In this document: in pieces, positions 47,203 through 59,785 of the stretch | Layout: each line of letters opens with the position of its first letter | How positions within the stretch are numbered: the first letter of the stretch is position 1 | Assembly: GCA_963965975.1 (NCBI GenBank) | Contig: OZ014411.1 | Span: 8,433,501 to 8,497,500, forward strand | Length of the DNA stretch: 64,000 bases | Reading direction: 5' to 3' | Origin: Xestospongia bergquistia | Lineage: Eukaryota; Porifera; Demospongiae; Haplosclerida; Petrosiidae | Made by a program: the position numbers and the translations under genes | The notes under the pieces: model-generated | What the model was told of the DNA's origin: nothing | Database searches by the model: none | Seen by the model: the letters and a program-made list of their open reading frames with translations, nothing else

Positions 47203-48574
47203 TAGTACCATAGAGGTCTGCTAAAGTAAATACTCCTCCTCAATATGACACAGGACTTGAGTTAGAAATTCATGGGCATTCTTCTGTTGACCTGGAGACC
47301 ATCTTAGAATAACATCTATAGAATATATGGTTTGCTAGTGTTATAATTTTCCATTATTGTTAAGATGATTATAGATTTCTATTGGTTGTATCGTCTTAAC
47401 CATTTCTACATGTAGAGTCCATTTAATCCTGGAGGAAGACTTGAATCTGTCACCAACTCTCAGTAATCCAAAGTGACATAACATTATATGCATAATCTTT
47501 TATATCTCTTTTGTTATTCATATATCTATAAATTTATTCATAAATATACTGTTATGATAAAGACATAAGCCACGCCTGCTTATGAAATTAAGTGCCTGTG
47601 GGAAGGAGCATAGAGTACATAACCGGGATTGGAAACGCCCACGTACTTCTGGTACACTCATCTCACCTGACAAGCATAAACAGCATATAAATTACACTGC
47701 TCTTCTATGTAGTATTTTTGAATTTTTACTAATTTTTGCATTAAGAGAAAGATTCCATTTCTTGGGATTATTGCCTAAATAATCAGATAAAAGGTCATTT
47801 ATTAGATTGGTTGCAGACGTTGATACAATCTCCCTGGTTCAGGCCTAGAGCACCATTTAAATAGGAGGTCTGCAATATCTAACACTTGTGTGGTAACTGG
47901 TGTACCAATTTTAAAACCTACATCTGAAAGAGCTCCTTAAATGTATAGTAGTGACCTAAGTCACCTAACATTATCAGTAAAATTAATTGTCAGATAAGTA
48001 ATAATTACTTCAAATAAGTATTTATTATAAAATAACACTTAACTAAAGTAAAAATTCAAAAATACTACATAGAAGAGCAGTGTAATTTATATGCTGTTTA
48101 TGCTTGTCAGGTGAGATGAGTGTACCAGAAGTACGTGGGCGTTTCCAATCCCGGTTATACTATCTATGCTCCTTCCCACAGGCACTTAATTTCATAAGCG
48201 GGCGTGGCTAATGTCTTTATCATAACAGTATATTAATGAATAAATTTATAGATATATGAATAACAAAAGAGATATAAAAGATTATGCATATAATGTTATG
48301 TCATTTTGGATTACTGAGAGTTGGTGACGGATTCAAGTCTTCCTCCAGGATTAAATGGACTCTACACGTAGAAATGGTTAAGACAATACAACCAATAGAA
48401 ATCTATAATCATCTTAACAGTAATGGAAAATTATAACACTAGCAAACATCATATTCTATAGATGTTATTCTAAGATGGTCTCCAGGTCAAAAGAAGAATG
48501 CCCATGAATTTCTAACTCAAGTCCTGTGTCATATTGAGGAGGGGTATTTATTTTAACAGACCTCTATGGTACTA
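47203..48574. repeat. Large inverted repeat, 528-bp arms
   Basis: The left arm 47203-47730 and right arm 48047-48574 are close reverse complements of equal length, separated by a 316-bp spacer. Homology stops sharply at both ends. It may be a foldback-type transposon or an inverted segmental duplication; no transposase or target duplication was seen. Each arm contains a stretch readable as PGQKKNAHEFLTQVLCHIEE (plus strand in the right arm, about 48484-48543), which resembles the QQDAHEFL box of ubiquitin-specific proteases, in a frame bounded by stops. Confidence 0.85.
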
Positions 48575-50275
48575 TTGATATACTTATTGAATGACAATGA
48601 CATCAGTGCTCACAAATTAACTGAAGCTACAATAACTGTTACTAGTAAGATCACACATAAAATTATCTATTTATAACATTATTACTAAGTTGAATGTTTT
48701 GATTATGGAGAAAGGAGCTAATCGAGCTTACAAATTGTTCCACATGTACATGTATATAAAACAGTACAAGTACCTAACAACAATACATTATATATCATGT
48801 ATTGAATAGACAGTCAACAACTCATTTCAATGTGATTTTTACCAGAAGAAGAAGGAGCTTTAGGTCCAAGATTATTAATACATTTGTACAAATACAATAC
48901 ATTTCCATGTATTATTACTGAAATAAATAATTATAATGAATATACGAGAGCAGCAATTAAACAAGCTACAGTCATTTCTACCAGTTCTTCTGCTAATTTA
49001 GACTTCACTAGGTAATTGTCCTGAAATTGACAAAATTCAAAAATAGCTATTTAACAAAATATTAGATGAAATATCAACAGGAGATGAAAGTACAATTGAA
49101 GAGAGAATCAACTTTGCCACCTTGTTACATCCAAATGAACTGAGGCAACAAAATAGTATGAAACAACAACATTGTCATTAATTAGTACATGTATGTAGCA
49201 CATTAACAGAACTACCAACAATGGATTGGATATTAATGTTGCATGTATAAAGTCATATTTATGATGTTTTAAATAGATCTTAAACAACACAATGACATGA
49301 AATCAAATGACACAGTGTGTAACATTGAAATAAGAATCTATTATTTTGCTATACCATACAAAAACGTTCAATAACAAGCAAGCAGTCACAGTGTCTGCTA
49401 CAGGTTCATAAAGAAACAAATGACTTATCTTTCTTGCTTAATGATAAGGTCAGAATAGTTCCAGATCAGATAAAATCATATTAAATCCTATTATAGGTAG
49501 TAAACAGCTATGTCATTCTTATTGCCAATGAAGTACACCACACAAAGTGAGTGTGAATAAAATAACAATTGATAATTACAGTATGGGGTGCTATTTGTTC
49601 AATTTTAGCCTACTTTCTGAACATAGCATTGATCATGTTGTTCAAACTTATTACAGAAAGGTATAGCATGTTGACATGTCTAACTTATATAGTATGCATG
49701 TATATATATAGTTCCTGATGTATGAAGACTATTGGTTTAGGAAATTGCCTATACGTCAAATGGCTGATTGGACAATGATGGCAAGTTTTGTCATATAAAA
49801 CCATTGATGTTAATACTAATTCTATGCACACAAATGTTGGGTTCAATATGTATCACCTTCTAGGTTGTTGATTTTCAACAAAGACACTCCACTATACTTC
49901 CTCACTCATATAATCAATTATCTGAGCTTCTTATCTCATGTTAGTGAAGTACAATTTAGCTCATATGTATTGATGATAAGTACATGTACATACTATATGT
50001 AGTCAATTCATAAATCAGTGATACACATGCATATACTCGCACTAGAGAAAGGTCAGTCACTTCTGTGGGCTGATTGGAAAGTTGATTTATAATGGGTAAG
50101 GCCATAAATAAACCAATATTAATAATCAATTCATGACAATTACATGCATAGAATACTGCAGCACAAAAAATCGGTTGCAACTGTGGATTCTTGGCAGTAA
50201 AAGTTAATACAATGAATCACTTAACTGTTACTTCAAACTGTATATCTAAATGTAGATGGCACTATACATTTTAAG
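48575..50275. other. Intergenic, degenerate sequence
   Basis: No gene recognised. A stretch near 48847-49010 stays open in one plus frame for about 55 codons without family resemblance, possibly the remains of an element. Confidence 0.4.
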
Positions 50276-51246
50276 TGAAGTGGAGCCTGACTTGTGACAG
50301 GTACTGAACAAGTACATGAATATCAAGTGTAAATTAATATGATACAACAATAGGAGGATATCCCTAGATTTCACTATGAAACATTACATGAGCTACAAAA
50401 CTCAAAATTATTGTGAATTTATAAACCTGTAGTGTAACATGATGTGATAATCATATGGTAGAAGGTTGGCTATTATAATACCATTAGGAGTAATAGTGAT
50501 GAGAGCATGAACTCCAAAAGCAATGTAGCAGAGGAAAAAACAAAATCTGTAGTGACAATATCACTTTCACCAACACCAAAACAAAAAAGAGTCTTGAAAG
50601 CTTCGAATTCAAACAACAGAGGAAAACTCACTAAAAGATTTATATTATTCCAATCTATTCCAGAAATTGTATTCAAAGTTTTGACAGACGTAGTAATATT
50701 GATAAGTTAAACAATATACACTTAAATCAAAGCTCATCAAGAAACCAGAATAAATCAACTTGTTCAAAGGCTTCTCAACCTCACATTTACATTTGCCCTC
50801 AGAGTGAGAAGAAACACAAGCACAAGCAAAGTCTTCACAAGCATATTAAATAATCCCACTGCTAGGATGATAGCAAGACAAACATAATTATGTGTAAGAA
50901 AAAAGAATGTATGTTTAGCTCCTATTATATCAAACAAGTAAGCAACATCTCAATCAACATCATAATTTAATTTCAACATGAAAACAATAATATTACAGTT
51001 CTCAAGAGTGTAAGGCATGTTATGAAACATTAGACAATCTTTAAACACAATACATACATGTATATACAGTGATAATAATGCTAAATGTATACATGATGCT
51101 ACCACTAACATGTCCAATATTAGTTGTACTTGATATAACTTACCTTTAGAGTTTTATCTATGAAAAGATGAAATGAGAGTTGGAACAGATTCAATGTATG
51201 TAAGAGCAACAGGGGAAAATGAAACAGATGATGAGTAGACTGTTTA

Positions 51247-51516
51247 CATTGGCGGATTTAGGGGGGTGCCTGGGGTGCACTGGCACCCCCCTTTTATTCT
51301 ATAATGATATTCATAGTCAATCATTCAGTCACACCTGTGGTACATAATTATTACTTTAAGTATATTCATAGCAAATTCTTGCAGCCACACCTTACAGTTA
51401 AAAGGGTGTGCTATGAAAATAAATAACTATGAATTTTATTAGGGTTAAAATTTTGCCACGCGAGCTACGCGCGCGGTCTGTGCATCCAATATTTTTACAC
51501 TCTGGATCCGCCAGTG
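51247..51516. mobile_element. 270-bp MITE nested in repeat copy 1
   Basis: The ends are CATTGGCGGATTTAG and, on the reverse strand, CACTGGCGGATCCAG, 12 of 15 positions identical. A GTTTA duplication flanks it at 51242-51246 and 51517-51521. Next to the left end is a small hairpin-forming GGGGGTGCC/GGCACCCCC region. A copy occupies the same site in the second repeat, so it inserted before the repeat duplicated. Confidence 0.75.
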
Positions 51517-51579
51517 GTTTACTTCCATTGTGGAGGAATTGATTTTTCTTAGTGAATCAACATGAGAAGTCTAAAGTCT

Positions 51580-52034
51580 CAAGGATCAAGCAAGAAAACT
51601 TCACACAGCACAGCAACTATAGTTGTTACATGTGACAAAAACAGCAAACTAATTTGAGTAGAAAAATGTAGCACATGCTGTGATCATGAAAAACAACATA
51701 GGCACTTACAAATATCACAAACAAAACACACTGAAATTGCAGGTCAACTATCGAAAGGTATTCTATTTGACAGAATCTTAGGTGGTATCAGGGGCAGTGT
51801 TTTCACAAAAATTGTAAGGATACACTTGTTAACTAGAAAAGACATTGTCAACATTGAGAACATTGAGAAAGCTTATAGTCTCAAGGGAATTGAAAAAGAA
51901 GTGAACGGTCATGCAATAACAATGAATATGATTGTACATGATTATATTATTGTAAGCAAGATGAGCTCCTTTATAACAACAGAACAGGCTGGTTCCAGTG
52001 ACAAAAGATTGATCTATAAAGGGAAACAATTATA
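51580..52034 (+). pseudogene. MULE transposase N-terminal relic
   Basis: Interrupted frame reading CDHEKQHRHLQIS, then QLSKGILFDRILGGIRGS and LLTRKDIVNIENI. These align in order with HHNSHSIKLSHLPI, KLHDGVSIERILDDVRET and LLSRQDILNIQRRL of the open MULE frame at the right edge of the window. Stops interrupt it (for example near 51653) and the DDE core is missing. Confidence 0.6.
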
Positions 52035-52104
52035 GTGTTAATACACAAAACTTGAAAACAAATTTTGAATGCTGTAAGCTTGTGATAAATAATACATGTC
52101 CAAT

Positions 52105-52787
52105 CTGGGTTTTATCTACTAGGGGGGGTCTGGGTTTAATCTACTAGGGGGGGCAGTCCCCCACCCCCCAAACTCAGTAACTTCCCCTAAAAAATTTACA
52201 GCGATTAACATTTTAATTTTAAAAATGTATAGTATTTAAATTAACAATAAATTCAATAACACATCATCATCATCACAAAATCATCAAGATTGCAGGTGCT
52301 ATTTATATAAACTAAGTTACACCTGAGGCGATAAAGACTACTGAAGTGTACAGTAGTACACTATTAGTATACTACTGTACACTTCAGTAGGCTATACTTT
52401 ACTTGCAGCTGTGACAGTATAATAAGAAAAATTAATAATGATAAAAGATTTCCAAATTTATCAAAATTGGCAGCAATACTGGAAATATTACCTGCTACAT
52501 TTGAGCAATCATTTAGTAGCATGAAATTAATAAAAACAAGATTGAGAAGCAGGATGGGAGAAGAAACATTAGAGCATGCAATGAGAATATGTAGTGAAGG
52601 ACCTGAACATTTAACAGATGAAGAAACACTGGAAGAAATTATCGCAAATTACAAAACAGTCAAGAAAAGAAAAATAGCATTGTAATTAATAATTTATTCT
52701 CTTTAGTCATGTTATTCAATAAAGCTAAAAGTGCATTGGAAGTCAACTTCTCCCCCCCCCCCAAAAAAAATTCTAGATAGAACCCTG
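52105..52787 (+). mobile_element. Short hAT deletion derivative with transposase tail
   Basis: The left end CTGGGTTTTATCTACTAG and the reverse complement of the right end, CAGGGTTCTATCTAGAA, look like degenerate terminal inverted repeats, each followed by G-runs. Frame 52434-52685 encodes the hAT dimerisation tail: FPNLSKLAAILEILP, then FSSMKLIKTRLRSRMGEETL, of the ZMYM/52K-repressor type rather than that in the DUSP intron. Its left end overlaps the 1.95-kb repeat; copy 2 keeps only that left end. Confidence 0.6.
52338..52390. repeat. Perfect 20-bp inverted repeat (hairpin) inside the hAT derivative
   Basis: CTACTGAAGTGTACAGTAGT at 52338-52357 is the exact reverse complement of 52371-52390, separated by 13 nt. 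Confidence 0.85.
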
Positions 52788-53085
52788 CCAATCCATTACA
52801 AGGTATCATATCCAACACTTGCTTAAGTGAGTCAAGGATAGTATTAGTCATGCCCACAAACTTGTAAGCCATGAATTCATGGACTATTCTAGATCAAATT
52901 TTCCTAACAAGAAAAGTAACAAGCTAGTTTCTGGCAGCTATGTGTGAAGATCTTGGATAGTAGTAAGCTTAGTAAAATAGGAAATAAGCCAAGAGTAAGC
53001 TTAGAGGCTACACTCTATGTATGGGTTGACAAATGGGACATAAATTATTCACTGTGTATGCACTCAATTTTAACAAATCATTCAG

Positions 53086-53330
53086 ATTTTCTCTCTACAA
53101 TTCAGATCTCCTATTAACAATTTGGACCTCCTGTTTATAATTTGTAGCTCTTATTTTATAATCCATGCCCAGATCTCCTATTTATAATTTAGACCTCCTA
53201 TATTTCATCATAGATAGTAGAGTAGATGATTTCATAATTCAGATCTCTTGTTTATAATTTGGACTGACTATATATAATTCAGACATCCTATTTATAATTC
53301 TGATCTCCCTTTCATAATTTGGACACCATC
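53086..53330. repeat. Degenerate 20-24 bp minisatellite upstream of the FMO gene
   Basis: About ten imperfect units of the type CAGATCTCCTATTTATAATT alternating with TTGGACCTCCT variants, ending about 170 bp before the FMO start codon. Confidence 0.7.
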
Positions 53331-53501
53331 ATAGCACATGGCTTTTTGTCCCCCTTAGCACCCCATAATACGTTTTTATCGTCGACGACTTAATAGATCC
53401 GGGTGGATCGGAAGCCATAAAGCTTAACGATATAGCCCTGCAGTTTACATAGCATTGAATCCTTTGGTCTCAGAAAGTTGTTGCATGCACAGTAAGCTAG
53501 C

Positions 53502-55184
53502 ATGACTTACCACGATGTGACTGTTTTGGGAGTTGGGTGGTCAGGCGTAGTGGCCGTTAAATACATGAAAGAAGAAGGTCTAACTGTCTTAGGGCTGGAG
53601 AGAAGAGATGACATTGGTGGACTCTGGTATTACTCGGATGATCCTAATGAGAAAACGGTCATGAAGTCAACGCGAACGACATCTTCGTCGACCCTCACCG
53701 AAATGTCCGACTATCCTATGCCAGAAGAAATTGGGATATTTCCTCACCACTCGAAAATACTAGAATACTTGCGTTCGTATTGTGAGCATTTCGATCTATA
53801 TCGTCACATACGTTTTAACACAACTGTAGTAAAGGTAGAGAAGAAAGATGATTTGTGGCATGTCACTGTGTCATCTGGAGAAACCTTTACTAGTAAGTTC
53901 CTGGTTCCTTGTACTGGTGAACCAATAACAGATGATCCCCGTGATTCCATCTTCTCCAGCTTCGAGGGCAAAATTTATCATGCAAAAGAAATAAAGGAAC
54001 CAATAGAAGAGCATCGAAACTGTAAGCTCTTAGTTTTTGGTGGAGGAGAAACTGCAGCTGATATTTGTGCTGAGTGGTACAACCACACAAGTTGCATCTA
54101 CTGGAGTGCACCGAGGGGCCAACATTTCTTTCGACGCTACTCTAAAGTTTTGCCTTGGAAAGAACCACAAGCCCTAGACAAAGCATCATCCCAGTTGTTA
54201 ACAACTATTGCTCCTTTTCATTATAGCAAACCAGGCCTCTCCTGGATGTGCAAGTGGACCACAAATGGATCGTTGTTAGCTTATCAGGGCCATGGTATTC
54301 CAGAATGGAGAAACGAATCTGAATTTATGCATCTTTTCATTAACAAAAATGGTCATGTGCTCGATATGATTGACTATGAGCGATTTGTTCCAAAGGGTGC
54401 CATTGAGTGTTGCAATGGAAAAGAAGTCACCTTTGCTGATGGCTCCAAGCAGGAATTTGATGTTGTCATTGTGTCTACTGGGTATAAGGTAGCCCTTCCA
54501 TACCTTCCAGAGAAATATACCAATAAAACATTTCGTGAGCGATACAAGCATGTCTTTGACAACGATGACCCAACTTTAGCATTTGTTGGATATGTTCGTC
54601 CAGTTATTGGTTCAATGCCTTCTGTTGCTGAGACCCAAGCACGATGGGTAGCCAAAATCTTTAGTGGCAAAATTGAATTGCTATCAAAAGAGGAAAGACT
54701 TAAAGTAACTGAAGAAGACGCAAAGTATTGGAAGGAATACTTTAAGGCATCCTCACAGCGTCTAGATAGGATTGTTGAGGAGGTTATGTATGTCAACAAA
54801 ATTGCCAAGTTAGCCAAAGTCTATCCCAACTTATGGGATCTCTTCAAAAGCAACATCTACCATTGGTATGTTGCAATAATTTCTCCATATAACACAGCTC
54901 TTTATCAGCTCAATGATCCCAAACAAAGAGATCAAGCTATTGCTACCTTGGAGAGGCATCGCAAAGGAACAACAGCAACACTACATCTCATGCTTATTTT
55001 ATTCTTACGTATTATTTGGTTTGATTGGTGGTGCGTTAAACTTGAGTATCTCAAGTATAATATTCAGACCTCCAAACATTGGCCTGCTGTGAGAGATGCA
55101 GCACCTGTGAAATTTGTGAACTGGGTTTGGTGCTTGCCAAAGGCAGTTGCTTTTGATAACAAGACAACACTGCCTCCATTGTAA
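53502..55184 (+). CDS. FMO-like: Flavin-containing monooxygenase (FMO)
   Basis: Single exon, 560 residues. FMOs use FAD, NADPH and O2 to oxygenate soft nucleophiles such as amines and sulphides, usually at the ER membrane. FAD-binding GVGWSG lies at residues 10-15, with Glu33 and the DIGGLW motif (37-42) after it. The FMO signature region is FEGKIYHAKEIKE (154-166), a variant of FxGxxxHxxxY/F. The NADPH-binding glycine motif is FGGGETAAD (179-187), and STGY replaces the usual ATGY near residue 327. The ARW block (TQARWVAKIFSG) and the FMO C-terminal helix region (YVNKIAKLAKVYPNL) are present. A hydrophobic stretch LMLILFLRIIWF near residue 505 fits the usual C-terminal membrane anchor. Length is close to vertebrate FMOs (about 535-560). 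It has no introns. AATAAA lies at 55296-55301. Confidence 0.9.
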   Translation: MTYHDVTVLGVGWSGVVAVKYMKEEGLTVLGLERRDDIGGLWYYSDDPNEKTVMKSTRTTSSSTLTEMSDYPMPEEIGIFPHHSKILEYLRSYCEHFDLYRHIRFNTTVVKVEKKDDLWHVTVSSGETFTSKFLVPCTGEPITDDPRDSIFSSFEGKIYHAKEIKEPIEEHRNCKLLVFGGGETAADICAEWYNHTSCIYWSAPRGQHFFRRYSKVLPWKEPQALDKASSQLLTTIAPFHYSKPGLSWMCKWTTNGSLLAYQGHGIPEWRNESEFMHLFINKNGHVLDMIDYERFVPKGAIECCNGKEVTFADGSKQEFDVVIVSTGYKVALPYLPEKYTNKTFRERYKHVFDNDDPTLAFVGYVRPVIGSMPSVAETQARWVAKIFSGKIELLSKEERLKVTEEDAKYWKEYFKASSQRLDRIVEEVMYVNKIAKLAKVYPNLWDLFKSNIYHWYVAIISPYNTALYQLNDPKQRDQAIATLERHRKGTTATLHLMLILFLRIIWFDWWCVKLEYLKYNIQTSKHWPAVRDAAPVKFVNWVWCLPKAVAFDNKTTLPPL

Positions 55185-55301
55185 CAGACATTGCAAAATA
55201 TATGTATTAAATATTTTCTAACTAGATCTAATGTGTATTGTTTTGCTAGTTTATTCATGATTAATTAGTGATGTTAAAATAACTGTTACCTAGGCAATAA
55301 A

Positions 55302-55830
55302 AACCACAGCAGACATATTCTCATTGTCTACAACAAAAGAGGTGAGGTAGGAGGAAAATTGTTAGTATAATTTGATAACTACCTAAAGTGAATAAATGCA
55401 TCTGAGTATTAGTTGCATACCATGTTGCTAAGAGTACCTCCAATGAAATTCCTCATTAAACTATAACTACTACTCTTTCACACTTCAGATTATTAACAGT
55501 TCAAATGTATGATTTCTGTCCATTACACTAATTCTTAAATTTTACTGAGTGTTTATGTGACTGAGATGTAGTGGTAGGAAAATCCAGATTAGCATATAGA
55601 AAATAAATGAATTTGTCTTCTATGTTAATAATAAACATTATATACTTACTGGTATTAGCCATTGTACCAAGAGTTTAATCCAAATTGGTTTTGTTGTATG
55701 GACAAAAAATGATTGTGTGCACATGCCATTGCTGTCCCTATATTATATTTACATGTGAATGTATACTTAAAATACTATTTTGTCAATTGCTTTGACTTTG
55801 AGTAATTTATTTAACTCAATTATGTATTGT
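55302..55830. other. Intergenic, no gene recognised
   Basis: AT-rich sequence after the FMO polyadenylation signal; nothing identifiable. Confidence 0.6.
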
Positions 55831-56407
55831 GAACTCATACAATACTATATAGCCTGTAGCATAGCTTGATTTTGAATGCATTCTTTCCTTAATGATCTGT
55901 AAAGTTTTAATTATAATCAAGGGTGAAGTTATACAATGCTATGTACACTATCTGTAGTATCCTACGCCCACCTAAAAAATTAAAGGTCAAAATCTATGGT
56001 CACATCATGGTGAGAGGCACGCCCTAGCTTGGTTGTCAAACAAGCAACATTGATTGATTTTTTATTAATTAAGATTAGTAACTACTTTTGTAGTTTAAAC
56101 AGAGAAAACAAATAAATGTAAGCCTATAGCTATTTGAGTTTTGTGTAAAATATAGTAAAAAGATCATAGGAGGAAGTTATATGTTTTGTGCACAGGCTTT
56201 AGGAAGCCAGACAAAGCGTTTACAGTATAGTGGGTGTGACCATAGATTTTGACCTTTAATTTTTTATGGGGGTGAAGGATGCTATAGATAGTGTACATAG
56301 CATTGTATAACGTTACCTTTGATTATAAATAAAACTTTACAAATCATTAACGAAAGAGTACATCAAGCTATATGTATGCTACAGGCTATATAGTATTGTA
56401 TGAGTTC
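55831..56407. mobile_element. Foldback/MITE-like element with about 172-bp inverted arms
   Basis: The arms 55831-56003 and 56236-56407 are imperfect reverse complements starting and ending GAACTCATAC...GTATGAGTTC. The spacer is 232 bp and noncoding. TTGT stands immediately outside both ends, a possible short target duplication. Confidence 0.75.
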
Positions 56408-58831
56408 TTGTCCAACTTATATCATTATCAATAGCCAACCTTCATGTTGGGACTAATTCTATAGATCCATATAAGCATATGTGCTACAGAATTGTCAAAG
56501 GATATTGTTGGAACTTTTATATTAACAGTTGATTACCAAATCAGTCAATTCAGTGTCTACTTCTCTGGTGAACAGGAAGATTCCTCTTCTTGAAGAAGTC
56601 TTGCAAAACACTTATATCTTGTGCTGAACCTTTTGCATTGAGTAACACAACGCATTCATTTAGGATCAATCAAATCTCTAGAGTTGCCAGTGTAGTGAGA
56701 GCAGGCTTACCAACAGCTCCTTGAATAAGGAGAATGGTGAAAAAGTGTTGCCATCAATCAATATATTGGTATAACATTATTATACCATAACATTTATAGA
56801 ATGTATAGATCGCATGCATGTACAAAAGCTTTACATTTAACTGTAGGTCAAACCTCAACAGTAGCTTTATTAAGGTATAATTATGAATACAAGTACTTCC
56901 CACAACAACTCCACAACTAGAAGACAGTTAATGATTATTTCTATATTATGTATGATTTTTCATGAGGAACACGCCTTTGTAAATCTCATTTTGAGTGCTT
57001 CTATAGATAATTATATAATCTTGTAGTCTATAGTGATTGTTTGTTTTAAACACTAAACTTGCTATGGTAAAAACCCTTTACAAAACATTTGTATAGCAAC
57101 CGTTGAAGACTTTACACGCAAGATGTATTGTTACAGTATAAAGACTAGAATGTCCTCTAACAATATTCAGCAAAACATGCAGTAATAATAATGACCAGCT
57201 GATTGAAATAGCATCACGTACAGTCGATCATCTCTACTTACAATTCAACACCTGTGGGAAAATAGTGCTTAATGATGTCTGACACCTTTTACTGCTAGCC
57301 TATAAATGACGCAAGAAGCAATACAATTTTTCCTAAAGGAACAAGCCCAATTAAGTGGATCTAAATGACAAGTTTCACATCTTGTTGATGCCATAATTGG
57401 AAAATATCTCAAGACTCTTATTTAAACTCACATATTGGTTCAATTTCTTATTGTCTGCCTGGTGCTATAGCTACACACTCACTATCGGCACCCTTCCTTT
57501 GTAGTGCACCATTTGCTGCTCTCAACCAAACAAATGAAGATACATGGATTCCACCCTATTGCAGTTGGTGAAACTATAGGAGATTGGTTAGCCGGCTATA
57601 TGCTGTTCATGAGACCTTCCTGATTTATTCAGACACAATGGCCAACTAGGTGTGAGATATGCTCCTTAGTTGCCCTTACTTAAGTAGTTTCAAGACATAA
57701 TATATAGCTGATATGTATAGAGCACACCACACTATACTTTTTAATAGTTTGCATCTATAGTATAAATTTAGCTGTATGTTAATTGATGAGATATACACTT
57801 AGTGACATTGTGTGAGTGTGTGATGACTTTCTTATTCAACTAGATTTGCATGTGTGTGTGTGCTGTAATTTGTGCTAGTTCATAAAGTTTGAATGCAAAT
57901 TTTTTTAAAGATTAACATTGTAACCCTTTTTTCAAAAATAATTACAAAACTCATGCTATCAGCTAATAATAACAATTATGTGAACACACTTTGTTATTAT
58001 ATTAACAAAAATGTGAAGACTTTATTAAAATCTAAAAAATTTAAACACTAATATTACATTTGTGACATGTTACTATATACTTTGCACATCATGCATAATC
58101 AATTATACAAACTCCTTTATCTGAGCAGAATGATTTAAGTTGTTTTCACCCTCTATATAATACAGCTGATATATAATGGTCTGACTAAGCTAACACAACT
58201 AACGATATAACAAAAAAACTGAACAAAGAAAGATATACAACTGAACAAACAAGCACACACAATACTATGTGGCCCTATGTTCATAGGACAAAACACCTAA
58301 AACCCAAAGTTTACCAGATTCCTCCATCATTAAGATAATACCAGGGGTGTGTAACACCATTTGGAATTATTCTATGGATAAAAACACAAGAGTCTAATTT
58401 TAACTGACAACAAGTAAATATTTTTAAATAAAAATAAGTAAATGTAGCTAAAGATGGATAATATCAATCCAATACAAAGAATGCAAACAAGATAGTAGTG
58501 ATAGCAATTGCATCATCCCTCGCTAACAATCAAAAACCACTCAATTAATATCAGTGATATGTTCTTGCATTCTGTTCCTAACTTGTATATATGTCATAAT
58601 ATCATAACTGGTCAATTAATAAATGTACTTTTCTTTGTATCACATGACCCACATCTGTTGGTGTGGTATTCCTATTTAAATTAAAATCAAACAAACAAAT
58701 ATAACAAACTTGTCTAATAGATGTAACAGAATATAGATAGACATAATATTGATTAAAGTGTAATTACAGGTTTACTTTGTAAGTAAAAATTAACTGACAC
58801 GATCAATTTTTTATAAACCACTCTAATAAAA
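56408..58831. other. Intergenic, no gene recognised
   Basis: 2.4 kb of AT-rich sequence without a recognisable exon, RNA gene or transposase. The left part may be degraded repeats. Confidence 0.5.
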
Positions 58832-59784
58832 TTAGTCTGTTGATGTTGTCATTTCTCTTCCATAATGAACTTCTTGATCTAAATATCTTTCATAATGTTC
58901 CTCAGTTATCAAATGTATATTGATTTCATTGTCTCTGACTCGGAACTTGTAACATTTGGCCAGTATCAGGAACATAATAAGTATTATGAGAATAATGACA
59001 CTCTTTAATACATAATAGTAAAGATTCTGACAGTGTATTTCTCCTTGGCAACTAAATGGATACTTCCCACTAAAACTTATAAAAAAACCAACTCCAAATG
59101 CTGCATTCCATAGCCCAACCAATAACCCTCTCATCTCATGTGGACACTGAGCTATTGTGAACAATAATGATGTTAGAAGAATAAAGGCATAAGAAACCCC
59201 ATACAAAATTTGGGGAACGATGATTGCTTCGTATGAAATGGTATGTAAATTAAAACTGTTTCTACAAGCCAACATGACAATATGGTATAATGTAGTTAAT
59301 AAAGCAAAAACAAGTCCTAGACCAATTCTCTTGAGCATACTAGGAATGAATTTATAGAAACATGGATATATCAACAACTGATAGAGAAGAATAAGAACTC
59401 CAGCTACTATTAAGTATAATGAATCATTCACGATAATGCAAGAGATGCTTTTGTTTTGAATAGAAAAACTAAACAATGTCAATTCCGTTGCACAGCAAAG
59501 ACCCACTACAGAGATTAATAAGGGAATTAACCTTAAGACTGTTCTAACATCTTCTACTTGCTCCACTGAAAAAGGTCCACCATATTTTTGTTTACCTAAG
59601 TCTAGACGTGAAGGATAGTCTTTCTCCCAGTAGGTTAAAGCACTACGATTTCTTGGATATTTGTTTTTTCTGGCATAATTTAATACTTGACCAATAAGCT
59701 TGACTGGATTGACAATGTGTGAAGTAGTATCAAGCAAATGTTCAAAGAGATAGTTAGTTATTAATACTACAGACACAGCAATAC
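58832..59784 (-). CDS. POT/SLC15-type peptide transporter, last exon only
   Basis: C-terminal 316 residues of a proton-coupled oligopeptide transporter (MFS fold). The exon opens with a hydrophobic segment (IAVSVVLITNYLF), then the cytosolic loop typical of this family (NPVKLIGQVLNYARKNK, then YGGPFSVEQVEDVRTVLR), followed by five or six transmembrane segments. The last block (MRGLLVGLWNAAFGVG) matches the conserved helix 10/11 region. It ends with TAA at 58832-58834. The 5' splice boundary at 59784 (CTTCAG then GTATTG, two bases of a split codon) is flush with a repeat. Exons for helices 1-6 are not in the remaining 4.2 kb, so they lie beyond the window or are lost. SLC15A4-like is my guess. 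Confidence 0.8.
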
Positions 59785-59785
59785 C

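Larger units (their letters stand above)
50276..52228 (+). mobile_element. 1.95-kb repeat, copy 1 (degenerate MULE-like element)
   Basis: Begins at TGAAGTGGAGCCTGACTTG and is nearly identical, in the same orientation, to 59786-61745. Contains a 5' ORF fragment (50507-50710) and a MULE-type relic (51580-52034), with a nested 270-bp MITE between them. No long terminal repeats or clear terminal inverted repeats. The coding remnant suggests the Mutator superfamily. Confidence 0.7.

Noticed and set aside
48847-49010. About 55-codon open stretch after the inverted repeat, considered as the C-terminal part of a ubiquitin protease
   Set aside because: Only a vague resemblance (LLIHLYKYN) to the USP box-VI region, with no catalytic His or Asp block following.
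54374-54817. 147-codon minus-strand ORF
   Set aside because: Antisense shadow of the FMO gene.
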